A stretch of DNA of 64,000 nt from Rhodococcus spongiicola. Its GTDB lineage: Bacteria; Actinomycetota; Actinomycetes; Mycobacteriales; Mycobacteriaceae. The position numbers and the translations under genes were made by a program. The stretch is from positions 415,469 through 479,468 of the forward strand of contig NZ_RKLN01000002.1 in NCBI RefSeq assembly GCF_004011835.1, in the 5' to 3' direction. Under the pieces are notes generated by a model. That model searched no databases and had not been told where the DNA came from. It was given only the letters and a program-made list of their open reading frames with translations. Below, piece after piece: positions 39,385 through 48,938 of this stretch (its first letter is position 1; each line of letters opens with the position of its first letter).

Positions 39385-41640
39385 ATGGCGACGCTGACTG
39401 ATCGACTCGACCACTTGTTGGGAGCAAAGACGGCGGACGCGCTGGTCGATGCCTTCGATATCCACACGGTCGAGGACCTGCTGCGGCACTACCCGCACCG
39501 CTATGCGGCACAGGGGCGGGAGCTGACCGAGAAGGATCCCGAAGAGGGCTCCCACATCACGATCATCGCCCGGGTCGTCAAGGCCGACGTCGTGAACATG
39601 AAGAGCCGGCGTGGGCAGATGCTCAAGGTGGTCCTCGCGGCCGAATCGCAGAGCGTCGATGCGACGTTCTTCAATCCGCACAAGGTCAAGCACGCGGTCC
39701 GCAAGGGCGCCAGGGCCATGTTCTCGGGAACCGTCAAGTACTTCCGCGGCAAGTGGAGCCTGACCCACCCGAGCTATCTGATCCTGCCGGAGCCGGCGGA
39801 GGGCGAGGATCAAGTCGTCTCCTTGGCGCACGTACGGGGCGCGGGAGAACTCGCCGGAATGGCACGTGCCACCCAGGAGTCCGGTTCCGGCGTGGACATG
39901 TCGATCTTCAATCGGGAACTGATTCCGCTCTACCCCGCGACGCGCGAGATCGAGAGCTGGACCCTGCTTCGTTGCGTTCGGCAGGTCTTCGACCAACTCG
40001 ACAAGGTCGAGGACCCGTTGCCGCGCGCGGTGCGAGATGAACACGGCTTCGTCGGCCTTGACGAGGCATTGCGCATGGTTCATCTGCCCGACACCCGTGA
40101 CGACGTCGCTCGGGCACACGAGCGGCTGCGCTTCGACGAAGCCGCCGCGCTGCAGTTGGTATTGGCCAGGCGTCGCCGAGACGTCGCCGCTCGTGCGGCT
40201 CCCCAGTGCCCACCGAAACGCGACGGATTGGCCGCCGAGTTCGACCGTCGGCTGCCCTTCGAGCTGACCGACGGTCAGAAGCAGGTGGCGCAGGAGATTT
40301 CGAACGACCTGGCCGAAGCTCACCCGATGAACCGGCTACTGCAGGGTGAGGTCGGATCGGGCAAGACAGTCGTGGCGCTGCGGGCGATGCTTCAGGCCGT
40401 GGATGCCGGCTATCAGTGCGCAATGCTCGCACCGACCGAAGTGCTTGCGGCGCAACATGCCCATTCGCTGCGGGAGATGCTGGGGCCGCTCGGGATCGCA
40501 GGCGAGCTGGGCGCGGAGAACGTCGCGACGAAGGTGACCTTGCTGACGGGGTCGATGCCGGTCGCGGCCAGGAAGGCAGCTTTGCTCGACATCGTGTCCG
40601 GTGACGCCGGCATCGTCATCGGCACGCACGCGCTGATCCAAGACGAGGTGACGTTCTTCAACCTCGGGTTCGTCGTGGTCGACGAGCAGCACCGGTTCGG
40701 CGTCGAGCAGCGCGACGAGCTGCGTTCGCGGGCACGTGACGACCTGAGTCCGCACGTGCTCGTCATGACCGCGACTCCGATTCCGCGCACGATCGCGATG
40801 ACGGTGCTCGGCGATCTGGAGACGTCGGCCCTGCGACAGCTGCCGAAGGGACGCGCGCCGATAGTGAGCAACGTCGTCGCGGCCCGGCAGAAGCCTCAGT
40901 GGGTGGCGCGAGCCTGGGAGCGGATCCGGGAGGAGGTCGTCGACGGTCGGCAGGCATACGTGGTGTGTTCGCGGATCGGCGACGGCGAGAACGAGGCGGA
41001 TCTGCGCGGCGCCGGCAAGGAGCCGCCCGAGACGACATCGGCGGTGGACCTGTTCGACCAGCTGCGGAATGGGCCGATGCGGGACCTGCGACTGGGGCTG
41101 CTGCACGGTCGGCTGCCGGCGGACGAGAAAGACGCGGTCATGCGCGACTTCAAGGCCGGCGCGATCGACGTACTGGTGTGCACCACTGTCGTCGAGGTCG
41201 GCGTCGACGTACCGAATGCCACCGTGATGGTGCTCGTCGATGCCGATCGGTTCGGGGTGAGCCAGCTCCACCAGCTTCGTGGACGGGTGGGCCGTGGCAG
41301 CCATCAAGGCCTGTGCATCCTCATCACCGACATGAATCCGGGTTCGCCGGCGTTCGAACGGCTCACGGCGGTCGCCGGCACCAACGACGGCTTCGAGCTG
41401 GCGCAACTGGATCTACGACAGCGGCGGGAGGGCGACGTCCTGGGGTCGGCGCAGTCAGGCACCGCAACGACGCTGCGGCTGCTGTCGCTGCTCGAACATG
41501 AAGATGTCATCGAGGCGGCTCGCGAGTTCGCCCGCGATGTCACCGACGCCGACCCGGATCTGACCGAGCACCCCGGGCTCGCCGCTCTGGTGGCCTCTGC
41601 GCTCGATGCCGAACGCATCGAGTTCCTGGGGAGGTCTTGA
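39385..41640 (+). CDS. recG: ATP-dependent DNA helicase RecG
   Basis: 751 residues. It reverses stalled forks and processes Holliday junctions. N-terminal wedge (OB-fold) domain, then helicase motifs: Walker A GEVGSGKT (about 322-329), DEQH box (433-436) and motif III TATPIPRT; the C-terminal helicase half contains GRVGRGSHQG, followed by the RecG-specific TRG region. ATG 39385. Full length for the family. Confidence 0.95.
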   Translation: MATLTDRLDHLLGAKTADALVDAFDIHTVEDLLRHYPHRYAAQGRELTEKDPEEGSHITIIARVVKADVVNMKSRRGQMLKVVLAAESQSVDATFFNPHKVKHAVRKGARAMFSGTVKYFRGKWSLTHPSYLILPEPAEGEDQVVSLAHVRGAGELAGMARATQESGSGVDMSIFNRELIPLYPATREIESWTLLRCVRQVFDQLDKVEDPLPRAVRDEHGFVGLDEALRMVHLPDTRDDVARAHERLRFDEAAALQLVLARRRRDVAARAAPQCPPKRDGLAAEFDRRLPFELTDGQKQVAQEISNDLAEAHPMNRLLQGEVGSGKTVVALRAMLQAVDAGYQCAMLAPTEVLAAQHAHSLREMLGPLGIAGELGAENVATKVTLLTGSMPVAARKAALLDIVSGDAGIVIGTHALIQDEVTFFNLGFVVVDEQHRFGVEQRDELRSRARDDLSPHVLVMTATPIPRTIAMTVLGDLETSALRQLPKGRAPIVSNVVAARQKPQWVARAWERIREEVVDGRQAYVVCSRIGDGENEADLRGAGKEPPETTSAVDLFDQLRNGPMRDLRLGLLHGRLPADEKDAVMRDFKAGAIDVLVCTTVVEVGVDVPNATVMVLVDADRFGVSQLHQLRGRVGRGSHQGLCILITDMNPGSPAFERLTAVAGTNDGFELAQLDLRQRREGDVLGSAQSGTATTLRLLSLLEHEDVIEAAREFARDVTDADPDLTEHPGLAALVASALDAERIEFLGRS

Positions 41641-41695
41641 AGTCCTCTCCGGCCTGCGCCGACCGGGTGCGAGGTCCTGTCCCGTCGTTCTTCCC

Positions 41696-41752
41696 TGGTT
41701 TGCAAATGTGACAATTTCACACGTCAGCTGGGCGATTTGTGAAGTTTGCAAA
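41696..41752. promoter_or_regulatory. Candidate RamB boxes and CRP-like palindrome upstream of pyc
   Basis: Two copies of a TTTGCAAA core, TGGTTTGCAAA (41696-41706) and AAGTTTGCAAA (41742-41752), resemble the box bound by the acetate-metabolism regulator RamB in corynebacteria. Between them lies TGTGA-CAATT-TCACA (41707-41721), a CRP/GlxR-like palindrome with 5 rather than 6 central bases. All lie 60-120 bp before the pyc start. Confidence 0.5.
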
Positions 41753-41801
41753 GTGTCTGTTTCGGCCAAGGGTCGGTACCGCACAGTGGCCCGGAACGCG
41801 G

Positions 41802-41807
41802 TACTTT
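41802..41807 (+). promoter_or_regulatory. -10 box of leaderless promoter for pyc
   Basis: TACTTT is followed by 7 nt (TCTTGCC) and ATG 41815. No clear -35 hexamer is visible, in keeping with an activator-dependent promoter. Confidence 0.45.
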
Positions 41808-41814
41808 TCTTGCC

Positions 41815-44800
41815 ATGTTCACCAAAGTCCTCGTCGCCAACCGCGGCGAAATCGCGATCCGTGCCTTCCGTGCGGCCTACGAACTGGGTGCTGGAACGGT
41901 GGCGGTGTTCCCATACGAAGACCGCAATTCGGTGCACCGGTTGAAGGCCGACGAGTCGTATCAGATCGGTGAGGTCGGACATCCGGTCCGTGCGTATCTG
42001 TCGGTGGAGGAGATCGTCTCGGCCGCCGAGCGTGCCGGCGCAGATGCGATCTATCCCGGCTACGGATTCTTGTCGGAGAACCCGGACCTTGCGGCAGCGT
42101 GCGAGGCGAAGGGGATCACGTTCGTCGGTCCGTCGGCCGAGGTGCTCGAGTTGACCGGGAACAAGGCGCGGGCGATCGCGGCGGCGAAGGCGGCGGGTTT
42201 GCCGGTGTTGGCGTCGTCGGAGCCGTCTTCCGATGTGGATGCGCTGCTCGCAGCGGCCGAGGACATGGAGTTCCCCGTGTTCGTCAAGGCGGTCGCCGGC
42301 GGCGGCGGTCGTGGCATGCGCCGGGTCGCGGAGTGGTCGGGGTTGAGGGAAGCGATCGAGGCTGCCTCGCGGGAGGCCGAGTCGGCGTTCGGTGACCCGA
42401 CGGTGTTCCTCGAGCAGGCGGTGGTCGATCCGCGCCACATCGAGGTCCAGATTCTCGCCGACGGTGACGGCAACGTGATCCACCTGTTCGAGCGGGACTG
42501 TTCGTTGCAGCGTCGGCACCAGAAGGTGATCGAGTTGGCGCCGGCCCCGAATCTGGATCCCGAGCTGCGGGATCGGATCTGCGCGGACGCGGTCGCCTTC
42601 GCCAAGCAGATCGGCTACCGATGCGCGGGCACGGTCGAGTTCCTCCTCGACACCCGCGGCAACCACGTGTTCATCGAGATGAACCCGCGGATCCAGGTCG
42701 AGCACACGGTGACCGAGGAGGTCACCGACGTGGACCTGGTGCACGCGCAGTTGCGGATCGCCTCAGGTGAGACCCTTGCGGATCTGGGCCTGTCCCAGGA
42801 ATCGGTCACGATTCGCGGCGCGGCGTTGCAGTGCCGGATCACAACCGAGGACCCGGCAAACGGATTCCGGCCGGACACCGGTCGGATCACCGGGTACCGG
42901 ACCCCGGGCGGCGGCGGTGTGCGCCTCGACGGCGGCGCTAACCTCGGTGCCGAAGTCGGCGCCCACTTCGACTCGATGCTCGTCAAGCTGACCTGCCGCG
43001 GCCGGGATTTCGGCGCCGCCGTTGCGCGCGCCCGTCGCGCGGTGACCGAGTTCCGCATCCGGGGTGTCTCGACGAACATCCCGTTCCTGCAAGCAGTCCT
43101 CGACGACCCCGACTTCCGTGCCGGACGCGTGACGACCTCGTTCATCGAGGAGCGTCCCGAGTTGCTGACGCTGCGTAGCTCCGCCGACCGTGGCACGAAG
43201 ATCCTCAACTACCTCGCGGACGTGACCGTCAACAAGCCGCACGGTGAGCGGCCGACGGCGGTGTACCCGCACGACAAGTTGCCCAGTATCGACCTCGATG
43301 CGGCCCCGCCGGACGGAACGCGGCAGAAGCTGCTTGCCCTCGGGCCCGAGGGATTCGCGAAGGCGCTGCGCGAGCAGAAGGCACTCGCGGTCACCGACAC
43401 CACGTTCCGCGACGCCCACCAGTCGTTGCTCGCGACCCGGGTGCGTACGTCCGGACTGCTCGGCGTCGCCGGCCACGTCGCCAGGATGACGCCGGAGCTG
43501 TTGTCGCTCGAGGCATGGGGTGGCGCGACCTACGATGTCGCGCTGCGGTTCCTGCACGAGGACCCCTGGTACCGCCTGGCCGCCCTGAGGGAGGCCGTGC
43601 CGAACATCTGCCTGCAGATGCTGTTGCGTGGACGCAACACCGTCGGCTACACGCCCTACCCGGAGAAAGTCACCCGAGCCTTCGTCGAGGAGGCCGCGGC
43701 GACTGGTATCGACATCTTCAGGATCTTCGACGCCCTCAACAACGTCGACCAGATGCGCCCCGCGATCGAGGCAGTCCGCGAGACCGGAACCACCGTCGCC
43801 GAGGTCGCCCTCTCCTACACCGGCGACCTGGCCAACCCGAACGAGAATCTCTACACGCTCGACTACTACCTGCGCCTGGCTGAGGAGATCGTCGAGGCCG
43901 GCGCCCATGTCCTGGCGATCAAGGACATGGCCGGCCTGCTGCGTGCCCCCGCCGCCGCCAAGCTCGTGTCGGCGTTGCGTAGTAACTTCGACCTGCCGGT
44001 GCACGTGCACACCCACGACACCCCCGGCGGCCAACTCGCGACCTACCTCGCGGCTTGGCAGGCAGGCGCCGACGCCGTCGACGGTGCCGCCGCACCGCTG
44101 GCCGGTACGACCAGCCAGCCCGCCCTCTCGGCGATCGTCGCGGCTGCGGCGCACAGCGAGCACGACACCGGCATCGACCTGAACGCCGTGTGCGACCTCG
44201 AACCGTACTGGGAGGCGCTCCGAAAGGTGTACGCACCGTTCGAGACGGGCATCCCAGCACCCACCGGACGGGTCTACACCCACGAGATCCCCGGAGGCCA
44301 GCTGTCGAACCTGCGTCAGCAGGCGATCGCTCTCGGTCTCGGCGACCGCTTCGAGGAAGTCGAGTCGAAGTACGCCGCTGCCGACCGCATGCTCGGCCGT
44401 CTGGTAAAGGTCACCCCGTCGTCCAAGGTCGTCGGCGACCTCGCACTTCATCTCGTCGGTTCCGACGTCCCGGTCGACGACTTCGCCACGGACCCCGCCA
44501 AATTCGACATCCCCGACTCTGTCGTCGGATTCCTTCGCGGCGAACTCGGCACCCCGCCCGGCGGATGGCCCGAGCCGTTCCGCGCCAAGGCGCTCGAGGG
44601 CCGCGGTCCCGCCAAGCCGGAGACCCCGCTCACGCCCGATGATCGCAAGGGTCTGTCGGGTTCGTCGAAGGATCGCCGGGCCACCTTGAACCGGCTGCTG
44701 TTCCCCGGTCCCGCAAAGGAATTCGAAGCACACCGAGAGAAGTTCGGCGACACGTCACAGCTGTCGGCCAACCAGTTCTTCTACGGCCTGCGTCGCGGCG

Positions 44801-45222
44801 AGGAACATCGCGTAAGGCTGGACAAGGGCGTCGAGCTGCTCATCGGGCTCGAGGCGATCTCCGAACCCGACGAACGCGGCTACCGCACCGTCATGTGCAT
44901 CCTCAACGGCCAACTGCGCCCGGTGTCGGTGCGTGATCGGTCCATCGCGAGCGAGGTGCCTGCTGCCGAGAAGGCCGACAAGGACAACCCCGGGCACATC
45001 GCAGCGCCGTTCGCCGGGGTCGTCAGCCTCGTCGTCACCGAGGGACAGCAGGTTTCAGCGGGCGACACCGTCGCGACGATCGAGGCCATGAAGATGGAGG
45101 CGGCCATCACCGCGCCGCGCAGCGGTATCGTCACGCGCGTCGCCATCGCTGGCGCCTCGCAAGTCGAGGGTGGCGATCTCCTCGCCGTCGTTTCGACCAG
45201 GGAGACCGCCGGCAACGAATGA
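41815..45222 (+). CDS. pyc: Pyruvate carboxylase
   Basis: 1135-residue biotin enzyme making oxaloacetate from pyruvate, bicarbonate and ATP. Domains in order: biotin carboxylase with ATP-grasp (about 1-455; GGGGRGMRRV loop), carboxyltransferase (about 520-820; TTFRDAHQSLLATR), the PC tetramerisation domain, and a C-terminal biotinyl carrier domain with K1093 in EAMKMEA. ATG 41815 is preferred because the family begins here and a TACTTT box sits 7 nt upstream; a longer frame from 41746 is unlikely. The upstream region has RamB-like and CRP-like sites, consistent with carbon-source control. Confidence 0.96.
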   Translation: MFTKVLVANRGEIAIRAFRAAYELGAGTVAVFPYEDRNSVHRLKADESYQIGEVGHPVRAYLSVEEIVSAAERAGADAIYPGYGFLSENPDLAAACEAKGITFVGPSAEVLELTGNKARAIAAAKAAGLPVLASSEPSSDVDALLAAAEDMEFPVFVKAVAGGGGRGMRRVAEWSGLREAIEAASREAESAFGDPTVFLEQAVVDPRHIEVQILADGDGNVIHLFERDCSLQRRHQKVIELAPAPNLDPELRDRICADAVAFAKQIGYRCAGTVEFLLDTRGNHVFIEMNPRIQVEHTVTEEVTDVDLVHAQLRIASGETLADLGLSQESVTIRGAALQCRITTEDPANGFRPDTGRITGYRTPGGGGVRLDGGANLGAEVGAHFDSMLVKLTCRGRDFGAAVARARRAVTEFRIRGVSTNIPFLQAVLDDPDFRAGRVTTSFIEERPELLTLRSSADRGTKILNYLADVTVNKPHGERPTAVYPHDKLPSIDLDAAPPDGTRQKLLALGPEGFAKALREQKALAVTDTTFRDAHQSLLATRVRTSGLLGVAGHVARMTPELLSLEAWGGATYDVALRFLHEDPWYRLAALREAVPNICLQMLLRGRNTVGYTPYPEKVTRAFVEEAAATGIDIFRIFDALNNVDQMRPAIEAVRETGTTVAEVALSYTGDLANPNENLYTLDYYLRLAEEIVEAGAHVLAIKDMAGLLRAPAAAKLVSALRSNFDLPVHVHTHDTPGGQLATYLAAWQAGADAVDGAAAPLAGTTSQPALSAIVAAAAHSEHDTGIDLNAVCDLEPYWEALRKVYAPFETGIPAPTGRVYTHEIPGGQLSNLRQQAIALGLGDRFEEVESKYAAADRMLGRLVKVTPSSKVVGDLALHLVGSDVPVDDFATDPAKFDIPDSVVGFLRGELGTPPGGWPEPFRAKALEGRGPAKPETPLTPDDRKGLSGSSKDRRATLNRLLFPGPAKEFEAHREKFGDTSQLSANQFFYGLRRGEEHRVRLDKGVELLIGLEAISEPDERGYRTVMCILNGQLRPVSVRDRSIASEVPAAEKADKDNPGHIAAPFAGVVSLVVTEGQQVSAGDTVATIEAMKMEAAITAPRSGIVTRVAIAGASQVEGGDLLAVVSTRETAGNE

Positions 45223-45253
45223 CCCGGCAACGAATGGCCGGGAAACGAATCAC
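45209..45253. repeat. Three 15-bp tandem repeats spanning the pyc stop codon
   Basis: CCGGCAACGAATGAC (45209-45223), CCGGCAACGAATGGC (45224-45238) and CGGGAAACGAATCAC (45239-45253). The pyc stop codon TGA is in the first copy; the others continue into the gap before rsmD. Confidence 0.7.
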
Positions 45254-45279
45254 AGTGAGCGACTGGACAGGATTGCAGC

Positions 45280-45846
45280 GTGACGAGAATCGTCGCCGGT
45301 CGGGCCGGGGGCAGGCGTTTGAAGGTGCCCGCTAGCGGGACCCGACCGACGCCCGAACGGGTCCGTGAGGCCCTGTTCAGTTCGCTCGACAGCCGAATCG
45401 ACCTCGAGGGCGCCACAGTGCTCGACCTGTACGCAGGTTCTGGCGCCCTCGGGCTCGAGGCGCTCTCACGCGGTGCCGAGTACGTCCTGCTCGTCGAGTC
45501 CGACGTCAAGGCCGCCGCGGTCATCAAGCAGAACATGACCGCGGTCGGTCTGTCCGGCGCGGCGGTGCGCACCGCCCCGGTCGCGGCCGTCGTGGGTTCG
45601 GTCGCCGAGCTCGAGTTCGACATCGTGCTGGCCGATCCGCCTTACGCGGTCACCGGAGACGACGTGACCGCGGCGCTGGGCGCGCTCGTCGCGAACGGCT
45701 GGGTGGGGGAGGGCTCGATCGTCGTGGTGGAGCGGTCGTCGCGCTCTGCCGAGACGTCCTGGCCCGACGGGCTGCAACCGGAGCGCGTCAAGCGCTACGG
45801 CGAGACCAGGATCGAGATCGCTACCTGCTACGGTCTGGATTCATGA
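45280..45846 (+). CDS. rsmD: 16S rRNA (guanine(966)-N2)-methyltransferase
   Basis: 188-residue SAM-dependent methyltransferase. SAM-binding [13 protein letters not shown] (49-61) and catalytic DPPY (119-122) identify the RsmD family, which modifies G966 of 16S rRNA in the P site. The N-terminal [12 protein letters not shown] is also typical. GTG start. Its stop overlaps the coaD start as ATGA (45843-45846), so the two are translationally coupled. Confidence 0.94.
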   Translation: MTRIVAGRAGGRRLKVPASGTRPTPERVREALFSSLDSRIDLEGATVLDLYAGSGALGLEALSRGAEYVLLVESDVKAAAVIKQNMTAVGLSGAAVRTAPVAAVVGSVAELEFDIVLADPPYAVTGDDVTAALGALVANGWVGEGSIVVVERSSRSAETSWPDGLQPERVKRYGETRIEIATCYGLDS

Positions 45847-46337
45847 CTGGCGCCGTCTGCCCTGGATCCTTCGACCCCGTGACCAACGGCCATCTGGACG
45901 TGATCGGACGCGCTGCCGCGCTGTTCGACGAGGTCGTCGTGACCGTCATGGTGAACAAGAACAAGAGCGGTCTGTTCACCGTCGACGAGCGCATCGAGAT
46001 GCTCGAGGACGCCACCAGCCACCTGGGCAACGTCCGTATCGCCGCGTGGCAAGGGCTGCTCGTGGATTACGCGAAGTCGCAAGGGATCACGGCCATAGTC
46101 AAGGGGCTCCGTGGCGCCAACGACTTCGACTACGAACTGCAGATGGCGCAGATGAACCAGAAGCTGTCGGGAGTCGATACCCTCTTCATCCCGACCAATC
46201 CCACGTACAGCTTCCTGTCCAGTTCACTGGTCAAGGAGGTGGCGACGTTCGGCGGCGACGTCGCGGACATGGTGCCTGAAAAGGTTCATACCCGGCTGAC
46301 TGCTCGGCTCGCAGAGCGGGCCGCCGAGAAGTCCTGA
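45843..46337 (+). CDS. coaD: Phosphopantetheine adenylyltransferase
   Basis: 164 residues. It transfers AMP from ATP to 4'-phosphopantetheine in coenzyme A synthesis. [13 protein letters not shown] (8-20, with H17 of the T/HxGH motif) and the C-terminal [12 protein letters not shown] motif are present. The start overlaps the rsmD stop; homologues in other bacteria are often next to rsmD. Confidence 0.96.
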   Translation: MTGAVCPGSFDPVTNGHLDVIGRAAALFDEVVVTVMVNKNKSGLFTVDERIEMLEDATSHLGNVRIAAWQGLLVDYAKSQGITAIVKGLRGANDFDYELQMAQMNQKLSGVDTLFIPTNPTYSFLSSSLVKEVATFGGDVADMVPEKVHTRLTARLAERAAEKS

Positions 46338-46360
46338 GAGTCCTCCGAACCGACACACCG

Positions 46361-46388
46361 GCCGCCGCGGCGGCCAGGCCGCGGCGGC
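46361..46388 (+). terminator. GC-rich hairpin between coaD and sepIVA
   Basis: GCCGCCGCGG (46361-46370) pairs with CCGCGGCGGC (46379-46388) over 10 bp with an 8-nt loop. No U-tract. Confidence 0.5.
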
Positions 46389-46443
46389 TGGGGCAGACTT
46401 AAGTTCCAGCACGAGCAATGGCAACTGACGATTGGGGTTGTGC

Positions 46444-47199
46444 GTGTACCGGGTATTCGAGGCACTCGACGAGCTTGTCGCGATCGTCGAGGAGGCGCGT
46501 GGGGTTCCGATGACAGCGGGGTGCGTCGTACCGCGGGGTGACGTCCTCGAGCTTCTCGACGACGTGCGGGACGCGATCCCGGGCGAACTCGACGACGCGC
46601 AGGACGTGCTCGACCATCGCGACAAGCTGGTCGGGGATGCCCGGCAGAACGCGGAGCAGACCGTTTCGAGCGCGAATGCGGAAGCGCACGAGACGATCAC
46701 CGATGCGCGTGAGAACGCCGACCGGATCCTCGCCGACGCCAAGGATCAGGCCGACCGCATGGTCGCCGAGGCGCGCTCGCATGCGGAGCAGTTGGTTCTC
46801 GACGCTCGCGAGGAGGCGGACTCGACCGTCGCCGAGGGGCAGCGGGAGTTCGACTCGCTGACCTCCCGCGCCCGCGCCGAGTCCGACCGGATGATCGAGT
46901 CGGGCAAGGCATCGTACGAGCGGGCCGTGGGGGACGGCCTCGCAGAGCAGGAGCGACTCGTCTCGCAGACAGAGGTTGTCCAGGCCGCACATGCGGAGTC
47001 GGCGCGTGTCATCGACGCTGCTCACGCAGAATCGGACCGCCTGCGCTCCGAATGCGACCTGTACGTCGACACCAAGCTCGCGGAGTTCGAGGACTTCCTC
47101 AGCGGCACCATCCGGTCGGTGGGCCGCGGACGTCAGCAACTGCGGACGGGGAGCGGGGTGCCCGACTACGACGCCGGCTACGGCGGCCGCCACCGCTGA
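46444..47199 (+). CDS. sepIVA: DivIVA-domain septum factor SepIVA
   Basis: 251 residues, mostly coiled coil with a heptad-rich Ala/Glu/Asp/Arg pattern from about 60 to 225. The N-terminus YRVFEALDELVAIVEEARG and MTAGCVVPRGDVLELLDD is nearly the same as in mycobacterial SepIVA (Rv2927c), a DivIVA-domain protein required for septation. GTG 46444 corresponds to the homologue's first residue. Cytosolic, acting at the membrane of the divisome. Confidence 0.9.
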   Translation: MYRVFEALDELVAIVEEARGVPMTAGCVVPRGDVLELLDDVRDAIPGELDDAQDVLDHRDKLVGDARQNAEQTVSSANAEAHETITDARENADRILADAKDQADRMVAEARSHAEQLVLDAREEADSTVAEGQREFDSLTSRARAESDRMIESGKASYERAVGDGLAEQERLVSQTEVVQAAHAESARVIDAAHAESDRLRSECDLYVDTKLAEFEDFLSGTIRSVGRGRQQLRTGSGVPDYDAGYGGRHR

Positions 47200-47242
47200 T
47201 GGCTGTCCGTTTTCGCCCTTTTTCGCCCGGGACCAGCAGTTT

Positions 47243-47270
47243 TTGTCTGGGCACCGTGATCGCGTATCGT
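47243..47270 (+). promoter_or_regulatory. Promoter of the DUF177-rpmF-rnc-mutM cluster
   Basis: TTGTCT (47243-47248), a 16-bp spacer and TATCGT (47265-47270), 43 bp before the DUF177 start. Confidence 0.55.
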
Positions 47271-47312
47271 GGACTGGTTGCCCGTTCCACGTTCTTCTGA
47301 AAGAGAATTCCG

Positions 47313-47930
47313 GTGTCTTCCCATCGTCACGGCTCCTCGCGCCCGACTCGCGACGAGGGCTTCGTGCTCGACACGCTCTCACTGGGCCGCGGTCCCGGTT
47401 CGATGCGCACGGTTTCACGGGTGGTTCCAGCGCCTTCTCGTGTAGGTCTCGACCTCATCGGGATCGAGAAGGGGACGGACGTGGAATTCGATCTGCGGCT
47501 CGAGGCCGTGTCCGAGGGGGTCCTCGTGACCGGCTCCGTTCGAGCCGACGTCGTGGGCTCGTGCTCGCGGTGCCTCGAACCGTTCGACGATTCGGTGGAT
47601 CTCCACCTCACCGAGCTGTTCGCGTACCCGGACAGTGCGACCGAGGAGACCACCGAGGAGGGCGAGGTCTACCGGATCGTGGACGACGAGATCGACCTCG
47701 AGCCGGTGATAGTCGATGCGGTCGGGCTGGAGCTTCCGCTCCAGCCCCTTTGCAGCGACGACTGCGAGGGATTGTGCCCCGAATGTGGCGTTCGCCTGGC
47801 GATTGCCGAATCCGGGCATGCTCATGAGACAATGGACCCTCGCTGGGCTGGGCTCGCAGCCAAATTCGGCGCAGGGTCCGATGCCAGCAACGCAACTGCT
47901 GATGCCAGCAAGAACAACGAGGAGAAGTAG
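47313..47930 (+). CDS. DUF177 (YceD-like) protein upstream of rpmF
   Basis: 205 residues. Conserved Cys pairs C84/C87 (CSRC) and C147, C151, C155 and C158 ([15 protein letters not shown]) mark the YceD/DUF177 family. The family is found next to rpmF across bacteria and implicated in 23S rRNA accumulation. GTG start with AAAGAGAA upstream. It ends 2 bp before rpmF, so the two form an operon. Confidence 0.88.
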   Translation: MSSHRHGSSRPTRDEGFVLDTLSLGRGPGSMRTVSRVVPAPSRVGLDLIGIEKGTDVEFDLRLEAVSEGVLVTGSVRADVVGSCSRCLEPFDDSVDLHLTELFAYPDSATEETTEEGEVYRIVDDEIDLEPVIVDAVGLELPLQPLCSDDCEGLCPECGVRLAIAESGHAHETMDPRWAGLAAKFGAGSDASNATADASKNNEEK

Positions 47931-47932
47931 AC

Positions 47933-48115
47933 GTGGCCGTCCCCAAGCGCAGAATGTCGCGGTCGAACACGAGGTCGCGGCGGAGCCAGTGGAAGACCAC
48001 TGCGCCCACCCTCATCACCTGCCCGAACCGTGGCTGCGGAGAGAAGACGCTGCCTCACACCGCGTGCCCGTCGTGCGGCACCTACAAGGGCCGTCAGGTA
48101 ACCGCTGCGGTCTAG
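47933..48115 (+). CDS. rpmF: 50S ribosomal protein L32
   Basis: 60 residues. N-terminal [20 protein letters not shown] is diagnostic; zinc-ribbon cysteines are C30, C35, C45 and C48 (zinc-binding form). GTG start 2 bp after the DUF177 stop. Confidence 0.95.
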   Translation: MAVPKRRMSRSNTRSRRSQWKTTAPTLITCPNRGCGEKTLPHTACPSCGTYKGRQVTAAV

Positions 48116-48131
48116 TCTGCTCTGTAGCGCT

Positions 48132-48914
48132 GTGACCAGCAAAAAAAGCAATACGGCACCTGTCGGCGGCGAGGAGGATCATGGATCGCTCCTCGCCGCT
48201 CTCGGTGCGCCTCTCGACGAGTCGCTCCTGACGCTCGCGCTCACGCACCGCTCCTACGCATACGAGCATGGTGGATTGCCGACCAACGAACGGCTCGAAT
48301 TCCTCGGGGACTCGGTCCTCGGCCTCACCATCACCGAACGCTTGTACCTCTCGCACCCTGAGAAGTCCGAGGGCGAGCTTGCGAAGATCCGGGCCAGCAT
48401 CGTGAACATGCACGCGCTCGCCGAGGTCGCCCGCGGTCTGGGCCCAGGCGGGCTCGGTGCACACCTGCTGTTGGGCAGGGGCGAGGAGATGACCGGAGGG
48501 CGCGACAAGCCGAGCATCCTCGCCGACGGCATGGAGTCGCTGCTCGGGGCCGTGCATCTGCAGCACGGCATCGACACAGCGCGCGCGGTGGTGCTCGAGT
48601 TGTTCGCCGATCTGCTCGCTCGTGCCCCGAAGCTCGGTGCCGGTCTCGACTGGAAGACCAGCCTCCAGGAACTCACCGCTGAGCGCGGCATCGGGGTTCC
48701 GGTATACGAGATCAGTGCAACGGGCCCGGACCACGACAAGGAGTTCACTGCGACCGTCCTCGTCGGTGGAGGGGCGCTGGGTGTGGGCGTGGGCCGCTCC
48801 AAGAAGGAGGCCGAACAGAAGGCCGCCAGCACTGCGTGGAGCGCGTTGTCGGAGTCTGCCACCCGATCGTCTTATGCCCCACCCGAGGTCGACGAGCGCG
48901 CTGTCGAGCAGTAG
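48132..48914 (+). CDS. rnc: Ribonuclease III
   Basis: 260 residues. It cleaves double-stranded RNA, notably the rRNA precursor. N-terminal RNase III domain with signature [13 protein letters not shown] (53-65; E56 and D60 metal ligands) and second site EDxxE-like [14 protein letters not shown]-terminal dsRNA-binding domain (about 180-245, [14 protein letters not shown]) follows. GTG 48132, 16 bp after rpmF; the mutM gene follows. Confidence 0.95.
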   Translation: MTSKKSNTAPVGGEEDHGSLLAALGAPLDESLLTLALTHRSYAYEHGGLPTNERLEFLGDSVLGLTITERLYLSHPEKSEGELAKIRASIVNMHALAEVARGLGPGGLGAHLLLGRGEEMTGGRDKPSILADGMESLLGAVHLQHGIDTARAVVLELFADLLARAPKLGAGLDWKTSLQELTAERGIGVPVYEISATGPDHDKEFTATVLVGGGALGVGVGRSKKEAEQKAASTAWSALSESATRSSYAPPEVDERAVEQ

Positions 48915-48938
48915 TTCGACGACAGAGCGAGACGAACC

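Noticed and set aside
42763-44733. 656-residue open frame antisense to pyc
   Set aside because: It mirrors the codon pattern of the real gene on the other strand in GC-rich DNA, and has no family motifs or ribosome site.
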